64,000 bases of DNA from Bin5 sp965218625 (GTDB lineage Bacteria > Chloroflexota > Anaerolineae > Caldilineales > Caldilineaceae): contig CBDCLG010000020.1 in the NCBI GenBank assembly GCA_965218625.1, forward strand, positions 186,001-250,000, read 5' to 3'. Position 1 is the first letter of the stretch; the number at the start of each line of letters is the position of its first letter. Below the pieces are notes generated by a model. The model ran no database searches and was not told the DNA's origin. It saw nothing but the letters and a program-made list of their open reading frames with translations. The position numbers were made by a program, and so were the translations under genes. Shown here piece by piece: positions 1 through 9,483 of the stretch.

Positions 1-529
1 TGACGTCCAGATAATCCGGACCGATTTCATAACGAAGGGTCAACTCCGCGCCAAATTCATCCATGGCATACGTCACCTCTGCGCCGGCGGGCAACCGTTC
101 GACCGCTAATTCAGACACATCGGTGACGCTGTCGGAGCGTTTTGTCTGTGTGCCGGCCCCGCCCGTCATGATCAGTGTGAAATCGGTCTCCAGTGTACGC
201 CGAACATTTCTGGCAATGTCAACGCCGGTCGGCAGTTCGGGCGAGGTCAGCCAGACGCGGTCGGCGCGCCGGTCACGGATCGCCAAGTGACCGCTGGATT
301 CATCCACGTAAAGCGACAGATGAGTGCTTGTGGCCACCAGTTCGTAGCCGAAGGGCACGGTCTCCACGACCGAGCGGACCCCTGAAAGAGGATTCTCTTC
401 CTGGGCCGCGGCGGGGAAGGGAGCGGCCAGGATCAGGACCACGGCAATCAAGAGATGCCAGGCCGCGATTAGAGTATGCCGGCGGTCGGGACGCCCGTCG
501 GCAGCCGGGCGTCCTTCTTCCAGTTTCAC
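1..529 (-). CDS. Secreted DUF5696-like protein, N-terminal part (runs off the window)
   Basis: The frame is open from a GTG at 529 to the left edge, so only about 176 N-terminal residues are visible. A hydrophobic stretch at about residues 22-45 ending in AAAQEE reads as a signal peptide. It is followed by a beta-rich segment beginning GYELVATSTHLSLYVDESSG and continuing to RDRRADRVWLTSP, which resembles the start of the DUF5696 family of extracytoplasmic proteins encoded next to sugar ABC transporters and Yip1 proteins in Paenibacillus and Chloroflexota. The family call is from memory of that pattern. The start lies 4 nt after the stop of the NHL-Yip1 gene, so the two are probably cotranscribed and translationally coupled. 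The biochemical role of the family is unknown. Confidence 0.55.
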   Translation of the reverse strand, partial: MKLEEGRPAADGRPDRRHTLIAAWHLLIAVVLILAAPFPAAAQEENPLSGVRSVVETVPFGYELVATSTHLSLYVDESSGHLAIRDRRADRVWLTSPELPTGVDIARNVRRTLETDFTLIMTGGAGTQTKRSDSVTDVSELAVERLPAGAEVTYAMDEFGAELTLRYEIGPDYLDV

Positions 530-533
530 CGGC

Positions 534-2729
534 TTAGAAGAGGCGAACAATGTCATAGATTACATCTCCGACTGCTCTCAATGCCTCGGCCCCCAAGATG
601 CCGAACATCACAGTCGCTCCGCTGAGCACGAAGACCCCGAAAATGATCACCATCCCAACACGCGCGGTCTGGCGCCAGGTGTAGCTGTGGACTGTATGCA
701 GCTGCAGGATCAGCAACAATAGGACCCAATAGTAGGTGAGGCTCCACAACGTCTCGTAGAGGCCCCGTTCGCCTGCCATCAGCACGTGGCTCAACAACGC
801 AATCGGCACCGCCAATATAATGTATGGAACAAGGCAGAATGCGGTCGTGCGGGCTACACCCCGAGCCGTTCCTTCACCGTCGAAAAGGGTTGCGACCCCG
901 AAATTCGCCAGCGTCCACAGCCCCCACGGTATGAAAATGCGCAGAAATTCCAAATAGATCTTGGCGTCTTCCCAGCGCAGCTCAGGCAAAAGCGATGCAG
1001 CGACAGGCCGGTACAGGCGCAGCCAGTCCAGAATCGAGCCAACCGCGGGTGTCGCCCGCATATGGAAGGCAATCAGCGCGAGGCTGGCGACACGCGCCAG
1101 TCCTGCCGCCGTCAGCAAGAGCAGGACCGGCCATAGCGACCTGCCTTGCGCCACCCGTTCCAGCGTATCGACGGGGCGCACGAGAATGCCGACAAAGGCC
1201 GGCAGCTCCCTTTCGCGGACCGGCGCAGCGGCGGAGACGCGTTGATGCCGCCGGGAAAACGTGGGCCAGCCGAGGATACCGAGAAAGACCAGGAAAGTGC
1301 CGCTGGTGATCCAGCCAAAATGCCGCCTCAATAACTCCTGCCGGAATTCAACAAAGGCCTCCGAATAGCCAAGCTGATCGCGAGCAAGCGAATATCTGTT
1401 CATCGCCGCTTGCCACTTTTGCTGCTGGAAGCGCGCTCTGCCGATGCCGCTGTGCGCCCGCTGATAGTTGGACGCCAGGTACAACACCGACTGCCAGGTG
1501 TCGGCCGCGCGGTCATATTGCCCGTCGAATTGCAGCGCGCTGGCCTGATGAACGAGTTGGGTGAAACGCGTCGGACGTAGAACGTGAATGACCGAGCGCG
1601 CGCTGTCCGCCACATAGAGAAAGCCGCGGCTGTCGGTTTCTATCTGATTGGGCAGACCAAAGGCGACAGGCCCGCTCCCCCGCTTGCCAAACGCCATGAG
1701 CAGATTACGGTCCTGGTCAAATTGGTAAAGCCGCCCGGTGGTCTGTTCAAGCGCCGTGACGATTCCGTCATCGCTGACCGTGATCGAGACGTACAGGAAC
1801 TGCGGGTCCCAGGCCCGTCGCCGCTCGCCGAAGCGCTTGTTCTGATAGAGTTTGCGTTCAAGGCCCTTTTCCACAAAGACATTCACACCGACGGGACTGA
1901 GCTTCTGAATCTGCTCACGCTCTTCGCCGGCGGCACAGGTGTAGATGAATCCGTCAGCGGCCAGGTACATGTCGGTGTGGGCGGTGGGCCGCGCCAGCAG
2001 CAGCTTGTTGCGCTGTTCCTCTGTGGTCAGATAGCGGGCCCAGAGCCAGCGCAGGCTGAAACCAATATGATTGGTGCCGAAAAAACCTCGAAATTGGTTC
2101 TGGAGATCCATGATGATCATGCCGGCGCCGGAACCCTCCAGAAAATAGATATAGCCGCGGCGATCTCTGAGGACCTTGGTGGGACCAGCCGTCCGAATCG
2201 ACGCCAGCACATCGCTCTGAGGCGTCCTGAACTCCTGAATGAATTGTCCGTCGTCGTCGACATGGACGATGCGAACATTGCCCGTGTCGGCTATCCAGAA
2301 GGTACCGTCGACAGGGTCGCGATAGATCCCCTGCGGCGCATCCAGGCCGAGTTCCGGGCCAAACTGGCGCACCACGGTCCAGTCGGGAGATAGTTCGACG
2401 ATTCGGTTGTTGCCGGTGTCCACGATGTAGAGATGGCCCGTCGCGCGGTCGCTGAAAACATCGCCCGGGCTGGCGAAATCACCGATCCCCAGTGATACCC
2501 CGTCGACAATGCGTTCGAGAACGTAGGGAGCCGGAATCGGGACCGGCCGGCCCGTATGGTCCAAGGTGAAGTTATCGTATGGCTGCAGCGGTCCCTGTGC
2601 ACGAACTTGCGACGCGTCAAGCGCCACCGCCCCCAATAGAATGACAATCGTCGTGATAACCTTGGATGGACCGCCGCCCAACCACAGCGGCTGCCTACGG
2701 CACCCCTGACGCTCGCTTCCAGCCCCCAT
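534..2729 (-). CDS. NHL-repeat / TPR / Yip1-domain membrane protein
   Basis: 731 residues. A hydrophobic leader lies at about 23-45. An NHL beta-propeller (about 55-390) has repeated blocks such as DVFSDRATGHLYIVDTGNNR and GIYRDPVDGTFWIADTGNVR. A TPR-like helical piece follows at about 395-450, then one membrane helix near 475-495 and a C-terminal Yip1-like domain with roughly five membrane segments (525-725). The topology implies an external propeller anchored in the membrane. Proteins of this NHL plus Yip1 design sit beside carbohydrate ABC transporters and DUF5696 proteins in other bacteria, so a role in envelope sensing or assembly of a polysaccharide-uptake machine is plausible but unproven. 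A GGAG lies about 16 nt before the ATG, so the start is only moderately supported. Confidence 0.75.
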   Translation of the reverse strand: MGAGSERQGCRRQPLWLGGGPSKVITTIVILLGAVALDASQVRAQGPLQPYDNFTLDHTGRPVPIPAPYVLERIVDGVSLGIGDFASPGDVFSDRATGHLYIVDTGNNRIVELSPDWTVVRQFGPELGLDAPQGIYRDPVDGTFWIADTGNVRIVHVDDDGQFIQEFRTPQSDVLASIRTAGPTKVLRDRRGYIYFLEGSGAGMIIMDLQNQFRGFFGTNHIGFSLRWLWARYLTTEEQRNKLLLARPTAHTDMYLAADGFIYTCAAGEEREQIQKLSPVGVNVFVEKGLERKLYQNKRFGERRRAWDPQFLYVSITVSDDGIVTALEQTTGRLYQFDQDRNLLMAFGKRGSGPVAFGLPNQIETDSRGFLYVADSARSVIHVLRPTRFTQLVHQASALQFDGQYDRAADTWQSVLYLASNYQRAHSGIGRARFQQQKWQAAMNRYSLARDQLGYSEAFVEFRQELLRRHFGWITSGTFLVFLGILGWPTFSRRHQRVSAAAPVRERELPAFVGILVRPVDTLERVAQGRSLWPVLLLLTAAGLARVASLALIAFHMRATPAVGSILDWLRLYRPVAASLLPELRWEDAKIYLEFLRIFIPWGLWTLANFGVATLFDGEGTARGVARTTAFCLVPYIILAVPIALLSHVLMAGERGLYETLWSLTYYWVLLLLILQLHTVHSYTWRQTARVGMVIIFGVFVLSGATVMFGILGAEALRAVGDVIYDIVRLF

Positions 2730-2844
2730 GGCTTCTCTACCGCTCCGAAAAGTACATCGCTATTCTCTGACAAAGATGCCTCGGCAGGACGTCCGTCCTT
2801 GTCACGCTTCGCAGCACCCGATCCCACCTGAGCCATGCCATTTC

Positions 2845-3768
2845 TCAGCCGCAGGCACACCAACTATCCTCCAACGTGCCATAGCGCAGATGTCCGCAGC
2901 GCAAGCACTGTACGTTGGTGGGCGTGCCATTGACATCCACTTTCAGTATCCGGCCCTCCAGGAGAGCCGTCACCTCCCGGCGCATTTGGCCCAGTTTGTC
3001 ACCCTGCCAGGGCACGGGATCAGACTGCCAGGGCAACGCTTCGACAACGATAGGACTTTCAAAGTCCATCGACCGCAGGATAGCGCCCAAGTCGTCCCAG
3101 GGAACGGTTCCATAGCCAGGCTGGAAGTGCATATCGCGGACGCCATCGGTATCTTCCAAGTGAAAGGTGATGATCAGGTCCTTCAGAATCTCCATTCCCT
3201 CCTTGGCATGACCGGCTACGTGGGCATGACCACTATCAAAACATACCCCTAGCCACTCGGACCCTATCTTCTCCACCACGTCGCGAACCTCCTGGCACTC
3301 GGAGCCGGGACTACGAGGAATTATGTTCTCCAGGGCCAGTCGCACTCCTGAACGCTCCGCCACCGGCAGGAGCTCTTCCAAGCTGTGCAGGAGTACCCGG
3401 AGCATCCGGGGAACCTCTTCTTCCTTGGCAAATGAACCCGGGTGGATCACATAGACGGAAGTTGCCGCCAGGGATATCCTCTCCAGAATATACTTGTGGT
3501 ACTCCACCGCGCTGCGCCGGCTGGATTGGTCGAGATCGGATATATCGCCCAAAGCACGTCCAAATGGCGCATGCACCGACCATATCTGGATCCCGGCCTG
3601 GCGAAACAGTTGCGTATTCTTCTCCACCTCCTCTTCGGAATGGCTGACAAAAAAATTATAATCGGCCTCGATGGCCGTTATTCCCGCTTCCTTAAGCCTT
3701 GGGATCAGCTCATCCGGCCTTGACAGCACCTGGTTAGGGAAATCAAATGTGCTCCACGCGACTTCCAT
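2845..3768 (-). CDS. TIM-barrel sugar isomerase/epimerase-like protein with Cys-rich tail
   Basis: 307 residues of the xylose-isomerase-like TIM-barrel (AP endonuclease 2) superfamily. Strand-end metal ligands typical of the fold are visible: IEAD early on, HPGS, LALENI with the glutamate ligand, GVCFDSGHAH, TFHLED and VVEALP. These enzymes usually isomerise or epimerise keto-sugars using a divalent metal; the substrate cannot be read here. After the barrel comes a tail with C288, C291, C304 and C306 (CxxC-x12-CxC) that could bind zinc. The same tail ends the next gene upstream, so the two are tandem paralogs. A GAGG is 6 nt before the ATG. The gene lies in a minus-strand run with two other TIM barrels upstream and the NHL-Yip1 gene 115 nt downstream. 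Confidence 0.85.
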   Translation of the reverse strand: MEVAWSTFDFPNQVLSRPDELIPRLKEAGITAIEADYNFFVSHSEEEVEKNTQLFRQAGIQIWSVHAPFGRALGDISDLDQSSRRSAVEYHKYILERISLAATSVYVIHPGSFAKEEEVPRMLRVLLHSLEELLPVAERSGVRLALENIIPRSPGSECQEVRDVVEKIGSEWLGVCFDSGHAHVAGHAKEGMEILKDLIITFHLEDTDGVRDMHFQPGYGTVPWDDLGAILRSMDFESPIVVEALPWQSDPVPWQGDKLGQMRREVTALLEGRILKVDVNGTPTNVQCLRCGHLRYGTLEDSWCACG

Positions 3769-3974
3769 TTTTTGCCTCGCTCCCTGAATTCAGCGAACTT
3801 CGTCGGGCACGGGCGCCATGCCGCTCCTTCTGCGCTCATACCTGCAGCCTACGGCTTACAAGACTGGCTCCCTACTCCCGCAGGCATCGAAAAGGCGCAG
3901 CTTTCAGCATGGAAAGGCCGTCGTACAACGGCCACGCGCCCACCGACTACCTGCGCGTACGCACGCGCACTCTC

Positions 3975-4907
3975 TCAACGGCATGCACACCAATTGTCAT
4001 CCACCGTCCCAAATCGCAGATGCCCACAACGCAGACAGCGCAGCCTGGTTGGCATACCATCGACATCCACTCTCATCAACTCGCCTTCCAGAAGGGCTGA
4101 GATTTCCCGGCGCATATGGCCGTACCCTTCACCTGCCCACGGCAGGGCCTTGACGACAACGGGGTTTGTAAAATCCATGGTCTGCCAGACGCTGGTGAAG
4201 TCGTCCCATGGGATGACGCCGTAGGGAGGCTGCAGAAAGTGGTCCCAGATACAGGATTGAACGGTCCCATCGTTATCGGCGAGGTGGAAAGTGATGATGA
4301 AATCTTTCAATATTTCCATACCCGCTTTGACCCCTCCAGCCATATGCGCATGATCGGTGTCGAAGCATACGCCCAGCCATTTTGAGCCCAGCTTCTCTAC
4401 CACTTGACGCAACGCCCGGTAGCCAGGACCTGGTTCGCGGGGCACGATATTCTTCAGGGCCAGCTGCACGCCCAGACGCTCCGAGACAGGCAAGAGAGCT
4501 TCCAGACTGTCCAAAAGCAGCGGAAGCATTCGGGGAACCTCCTGCTCACCGGGATATGCGCCGGGGTGAATGACGACGAGAGAAGCGCCTGCCAGGGCAA
4601 CCCTCTCCAGGACGAATTTGTGGTACTCCACAGCTTCGTGACGCCTCAATTCGTCCGGGTCAGCCAGATTTCGGTTTTTGCCGAAGGATGCGTACACCGA
4701 CCATAGCCGGATCCCAGCTTGGCGAAACAGCTGACTGTTTTTCTCAACGACCCGTTCGGGATTGGTGACGAAGAAATCAAAGCCGGCCTCGATGGCTGTC
4801 ACGCCCGCTGCCTGCAGCTCGGGGATCGCCTCCTCCGGCCTGGGCAGAACAGGAATATCCATGTCCGGAACCATTGGGACATCCACAGTGTAAATTGCTA
4901 ACTCCAT
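3975..4907 (-). CDS. TIM-barrel sugar isomerase/epimerase-like protein with Cys-rich tail (paralog)
   Basis: 310 residues, closely related to the protein encoded at 2845-3768 over its whole length. It has IEAGFDFFV, HPGAYPGE, GVCFDTDHAHMAG, IITFHLADNDG and the terminal CxxC-x12-CxC tail (C291, C294, C307, C309). One difference may matter: where the sister has LALENI, this copy has LALKNI, so the usual metal-binding glutamate is a lysine. If the alignment is right, metal binding would be impaired and the protein could be a non-catalytic partner of its sister. The start follows the restored stop of the upstream frameshifted gene by 20 nt, with GGAGG 12 nt before the ATG. Confidence 0.85.
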   Translation of the reverse strand: MELAIYTVDVPMVPDMDIPVLPRPEEAIPELQAAGVTAIEAGFDFFVTNPERVVEKNSQLFRQAGIRLWSVYASFGKNRNLADPDELRRHEAVEYHKFVLERVALAGASLVVIHPGAYPGEQEVPRMLPLLLDSLEALLPVSERLGVQLALKNIVPREPGPGYRALRQVVEKLGSKWLGVCFDTDHAHMAGGVKAGMEILKDFIITFHLADNDGTVQSCIWDHFLQPPYGVIPWDDFTSVWQTMDFTNPVVVKALPWAGEGYGHMRREISALLEGELMRVDVDGMPTRLRCLRCGHLRFGTVDDNWCACR

Positions 4908-4927
4908 CAGATCTTCCTACCTCCGAT

Positions 4928-5729
4928 CTATGCCGCCATCAGGTTGCGCAGATTGGCCAAGCCCTGCCGCGTGCCGCGCACAGGATCGAAAGTGCTCTCA
5001 TATTCAAGCGAAAGAAAGCCCTGATAATCGATGTCACGCAGCAGTTCAATCACACGAGGATAGTCCACTATGCCCGCGCCAACCTCCAGATAGGCGTAGC
5101 CACTGTAAGTGCGTGCTTCCCACGTAGACGGCGTCTTTCAGGTGGCAGTGACTGATATAGGGCGCCAGCTGACGTCCTGCCTCTATCGGATCGACGCCCA
5201 CAGGCACAAAGTTTGCCGGATCGTAGTTGACGCCAAGCCAGGGACTGGCGACTCCCTCTACGATCCGCGCCACGTCGTCACCGCTGGCCGTGATACCGAA
5301 GTGATTCTCCAGCGCCAGCTGAACCCGATTCTCCTCTGCGACCGGCATTATGCGCCTGAGATTGCGGATCGTCCGGTCGAACATATTGGCATCGACATAT
5401 TGACTGCGAATGTGGCTGGCAAAAATACGGAGAACCGGGGCGCCCAACGCACCGCAGTAGCCGATCTGTTTGCCCACCCTAGCGAGCATGGCATCCAGCT
5501 CTGAATCACTGACCGCGAAATCGCTATCGCCCATGAGGGCTGCCGGCGCCATATCGAACTCGTCGAGCAGCTTCTTTGTACGCAACACAGGGACGTCTTC
5601 ACGTATCTTGAAGCCCAGATGCTCATCGCAGTTCAGCTCCACATATCGAAACCCCAACGCGGAGATCTGGCGGAGAGCGTCTTCCAAGTCCATCGCTCGA
5701 AAAGCATGGGTACTGGTGCATTCCTTCAT
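4928..5729 (-). pseudogene. TIM-barrel sugar isomerase/epimerase-like gene with a +1 frameshift
   Basis: The ATG at 5729 is preceded by a textbook AAGGAGGTGA about 10 nt upstream; longer frames in this register lack any such site. The product reads as a xylose-isomerase-like TIM barrel (RYVELNCDEHLGF, LALENHFG, GVNYDPANF, SHCHLKDAVYVG). After this last motif the frame derails near 5110-5120. Dropping one base, most simply a G of the GTGGGAAG run, restores the expected C-terminus: YSGYAYLEVGAG, then a typical final strand SLEYES with the last metal glutamate, ending at a TAG at 4930-4928. The restored protein would be about 267 residues. Either the gene is newly inactivated or the base is a sequencing/assembly error. 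It is the first gene of the minus-strand run. Confidence 0.75.
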
Positions 5730-7217
5730 GCGTGACCGGTCACCTCCTTCGCAGAGAACAACATCAGGATTTTCGGAAGCGATTTGACAGCGCCAGTTCT
5801 GTTCAGAGCGGGAATTGATGCGCCCGAACCGCTTAAGCGAGCAAGACCGCGCGACCAATACGGAGCAGAGCTAGAGACAGTCATGCGACGAACAGAGTCC
5901 GAAGCACAGAGCAAGGGGGGCAGCCGTCGATGTTCTTTACACAAAGTATTCGAGTCGCTCGCGTTACGCAGCCGCCGGCGCACAGAATAGAATAGGGGCA
6001 GGAGGCGCAGCATGAACTTCAAGCAAAAGGAGCGCATCTTCAGCAAAATCACCGACCCGCAGACCGACGACGCAGACGAATCATTTTGTGGCGGTTCTCT
6101 GGTCGTTTACCAAGTTGGCTCTGTTCAATGTGCGACCAGGCAGAGCTGCCAGACCTTCAAGATCAGAATGTATCGGCCAGACTTCAGGCGGGAATTCGCG
6201 ACGCATTGACGCCGAATGATGTTCTGTGAAAGACACCCTTAAGAAAAGGTCGCCATCAAATATGTATGATTGAATTACCGGTTGGGCAGAGTAAATATAA
6301 TATATAAGCAGAGAGAAGTCAACAGGAAATTCAGGGCCATCGCATCCTGTTGCTGCGGCGCCTTGAGAAGACAGTCCCTACGCCAGGACCGGGCGGTCTG
6401 CGGCTTCTTCCCGTCGGCGAGCGATACGCCGGCCGGCAGGAACAGCGGCGGGCACTGTCCAATAAACGCGTCGCGCTCCAGGGCGACAACCGGGCCTTGC
6501 GGCTCCTCTCTGAGTTGGTCGCCAGGCTGTGCCTGTGATGAGTTGCCGCGCGGTCTTCTTCGACGGCTGATCGCGGCCTTCTGAGACCTGCTCACGTTCT
6601 TGTCGCCTGCTGATGGACTGCGCACCCTAGCCGCCCTCAACGAGGCATTTGAATCGGCTCAGTCGGGTCTGAGAACAGAGTGTCACCCTCCTCAAGGGCG
6701 TGCCGGGCCACTCATGCCGGCGCGATCACGAAGCTCGCGAGTGCCTTGGCCTGGCTCTTGGTTCAAGTGTAGAATTGAGTCGGCGGTTGACGTTCGCGGC
6801 AGAGGGAACGCTTGTCAGGACTGAACAGCGCCAGATAGTCAACAAGGCGGGAAGCAGAATTCGAAGCCTGGCAGAATGAATTCTGCAATCTCTTCGCCGG
6901 CTTTGCAGGCGTTGGCGCAGACATGGACGGGAAGCTGGCGAAGCGAGTCGATGAAAACGCTGACGCTGGCAATGCAGAAGAGTGGGAGCGGGGCGACGAG
7001 TGTGGCGCCATACAGGGGGGCATTTGCAGCGGCGTTCCTGGTGCAGCTATCGCCGAAGCCGCCCTTTATCTTCATCCAGCGCCGCGTTCTCGAGACCATG
7101 GCGTACCCAGGGATCAAGAGTTACAGGACGTTCACTTTGGAAACCCGCACGATATCCGCGCAGAAATCTCGATTTCGAACGGGATTCAGATCAGTGTAGA
7201 GACTGAGGAGGATGCTC
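5730..7217. other. Divergent intergenic region, about 1.5 kb
   Basis: No open frame here shows a recognisable domain or a convincing ribosome binding site. The region separates the minus-strand TIM-barrel operon from a plus-strand TIM-barrel gene, so promoters in both directions should lie in it. A conspicuously AT-rich patch at about 6245-6315 includes TATAAT at 6296-6301 on the plus strand, but the nearest -35-like hexamer (TTGAAT) is about 20 nt away, so this is only a weak promoter candidate. Confidence 0.5.
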
Positions 7218-8078
7218 ATGTTCCCGTTAAGCTTTAACACCCAATGTTTGCGGAATCTCCCCCTGGGCAGAGCAATCGAAGAAACCGCCCAAGCTGGATA
7301 TGAGGGGATAGACCTGGCCTATCGCGATGAACACCTGCACCCTTTCGATGTCACGCGGGAGCAGTTGGACGAGTTGAAAGACCTGTTTGCCAGGCTGCCG
7401 ATCAAGCCGGCCGCTTTGTCTTCCGGGGGGCCGTTTGTCGTGAGCGATGATGCCTTCGAGCCCTCGTTGATTTCCCCGGACCAGGAAGCGCGCAATGAAA
7501 GAATCAATGTCATCAACGCCGCGCTTGAGATGGCCAACGACCTCTCCATACCGGTTGTCCAATTCGTAAGCGGAATCCGGCAGGCAGGTGTTTCTGCTGA
7601 AGAAGCGACAGAGATGTTGACGGAAGGGATACGCGCTTGCCTGAAGAGTGCCGGCGACGCGGTCCTGGTACTCGAGCCCGAGGCGCAGCTGCCGGCATCC
7701 ATGGGCGGCGGCCGCTGCTTCATAGAAACGACGAGTCAAGCAGTTCCCATCATCAAGGAGATCGATTCTCCTCAGTTCAGGCTGAATATGGACATAACCC
7801 ATGTCCAGTGTTGTGAGGACGACCTATTGCAGCGTGTCGCAGATGCGGCGCCTTATACCAGGCACATCCACATCGCAGACATTAAGGGGAAGGTGCATCA
7901 TCACGAGATTCCGGGAGAAGGTGACATAGACCTTCGTTCTGTGCTGCAAGTGCTCCAAGACGCGAACTATGAGCACTATCTGAGCGTCGAATTGCACGCG
8001 CATGCAGATGAATGGGAAAGGGCCCTCTACCAGAGCCGAGAGTATCTGCTGGAACGGATGCAAGCCTCTGAAGGATGA
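7218..8078 (+). CDS. TIM-barrel sugar isomerase/epimerase-like protein
   Basis: 286 residues from the ATG at 7218. GAGGAGG ends 6 nt before this codon, while the in-frame ATG at 7212 is too close to it. Barrel motifs include GYEGIDLAYRDEHLH, VVQFVSGIRQAG, VLEPEAQLP, LNMDITHVQC, RHIHIADIKG and YLSVELHAHADE, matching the xylose-isomerase-like superfamily with Glu/Asp/His metal ligands. It is not a close paralog of the three copies at the left end. It stands alone, about 1.4 kb before the CUT1 importer operon, and probably acts in the cytoplasm on an imported sugar or sugar acid. The substrate is unknown. Confidence 0.85.
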   Translation: MFPLSFNTQCLRNLPLGRAIEETAQAGYEGIDLAYRDEHLHPFDVTREQLDELKDLFARLPIKPAALSSGGPFVVSDDAFEPSLISPDQEARNERINVINAALEMANDLSIPVVQFVSGIRQAGVSAEEATEMLTEGIRACLKSAGDAVLVLEPEAQLPASMGGGRCFIETTSQAVPIIKEIDSPQFRLNMDITHVQCCEDDLLQRVADAAPYTRHIHIADIKGKVHHHEIPGEGDIDLRSVLQVLQDANYEHYLSVELHAHADEWERALYQSREYLLERMQASEG

Positions 8079-8219
8079 GGATTGGTATTCCAGATGTACT
8101 CATGCCCCTATGCCGGTGCATGTTCAATTTGATACCGCCACTTTTGACACCGGTAGCTCCCAGGGAATGTTGCGTCTCGCGCTGACCCGACGCCATGGCA
8201 AAACGGGAAAGAGCGCGCT

Positions 8220-8772
8220 TTCCAACTGAACGCATATTTGCTGCCCTCCATCGTCATTGATCACCTCGTGCGGGCTGCTCATGCAAAGCGTCACATAGGT
8301 CAGATCGCCAAACCGGGCCGCTGCACGCGCATAGGAGGGCATCCCGGCGCTCCTCATCCCCAGCGCTTGTGCTACGGTGGCAGGGGGCCGGCCAAGCGCC
8401 GGCGGATGGGGTCGTTGATCCAGGAGGGATAATCACCTGCTCACCCGCTGGACAGCGGAGAAAGGCTCGCTTGATTTTCACCTCCTCTTCGGCGTCGACC
8501 ACCGTACAGGTTCTCCGCCCGTTCGACTTCATCTCCTTCCCACACTGCGGACAGACTGTTTCCTCCTACCTCCCGTCCCCGTGTTGCGACAGCAACTGCG
8601 CCAGCATCGCGCCCATCAGCTCCCGGCGCAAACGCGCCATCTTGTCTGTTTGTTCGTCAAAGGTCGCTTGTGGATGCGCTTCCCCCCCGCCCACATCTCG
8701 TCTAACACCTCCTCCGCGCCGCCCAAAAATTTCGCCTTCGCCTCGTCTCTTTTGATCTTCCTCCCCTTTCAC
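8220..8772 (-). pseudogene. Decayed transposase, ISKra4-like N-terminal part
   Basis: On the minus strand the sequence reads through broken frames. First comes ARLRRELMGAMLAQLLSQ, then an in-frame TAG, then a zinc-finger-like EETVCPQCGKEM, a strand KRAFLRCPAGEQ, and after a one-base shift PLDQRPHPPALG and SYARAAARFGDLTY. The order Cys-pair, RAxxRCPxC, PLD and a helical segment matches the N-terminal part of ISKra4-type transposases as I know them. At least one stop and one frameshift are needed and no catalytic domain follows, so this is a dead fragment. The assignment rests on motif order only. Confidence 0.45.
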
Positions 8773-8816
8773 CCTTTACGCCCGCTCTATTCAGTCTAAA
8801 CCTCTTCTCACTACAA

Positions 8817-9071
8817 GAATCTGGGATTCACCCGTTGTGAAGGGTGCATGCAGGATTAGGGGTTGCCCAGAGTAGCGGGCTGCGGATCCCAGTGTAACTG
8901 CCCAGAGGTAGCCAGAAACTCACCCCCATTTTCGGATGCACCCATTGTGAATTGTGAAGGGTGCATCGCAAATTATTGTCCGCCAAGTGAGGCCAGGCAA
9001 TTGGCCAGACTGAAGCCACCACTGGTCAATCAAACCCGGCAAAAATCTGGGATATACCCATTGTAAACGGG
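8817..9071. repeat. Cluster of short palindromic repeats
   Basis: Two diverged copies of a motif of the form AATCTGGGAT(TC/AT)ACCC(G/A)TTGT start at about 8817 and 9044. Between them, 8935-8967 is an inverted repeat with perfect 9-nt arms (GATGCACCC / GGGTGCATC). A related CACCC/GGGTG hairpin is at 8829-8846. The cluster lies between the transposase remnant and a promoter-like sequence, and may be a MITE-like remnant or a set of extragenic palindromes. Confidence 0.5.
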
Positions 9072-9074
9072 AAC

Positions 9075-9103
9075 TTGACAAGGGAACCAAATTATGTCAT
9101 ATT
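9075..9103 (+). promoter_or_regulatory. Candidate sigma-70-type promoter upstream of the CUT1 operon
   Basis: TTGACA at 9075-9080 is a perfect -35 hexamer. After 17 nt comes CATATT at 9098-9103 as a fair -10. It points toward the solute-binding protein gene at 9484, leaving a leader of about 370 nt. No other gene lies between, so it is the best visible candidate to drive the importer operon. Confidence 0.4.
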
Positions 9104-9483
9104 ATCAACAGATAAACTGGGGGTGGCAGATAAGGTTGGCAGACCGGGAACGACTGTCCTGTGCGCTGGTTTTGTGCACAGCCGGGCCCTCAGCGTCACC
9201 ACGCTGGGCCATGTTCACGAAACAGGCTCAGGACATTTTCTTTTGCCGCAATTGAGGAAAAAAGGAGGAGGTGGTAGTGGAAGTCAAGACGCAACGAGGC
9301 CTCTGCTTATCCAGGTAACTGTCCCTAAATGGCGGAGCGATTTCAAGCAATCCCATACTGATCTGTCGAACGAAACCGCTAAGTCAGGAGCGGTCAGTTA
9401 CTAAGGGGCCGGATGGAACCGTCGGGCAAGCCTGGCGGATGTACAACAAGAAAATCGCTGCTGGATAGTTAAGGGGGAAAACC

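Noticed and set aside
6275..7199. Several 60-120 codon frames in the intergenic region
   Set aside because: None has a credible ribosome binding site or a recognisable motif, and they overlap one another on both strands.
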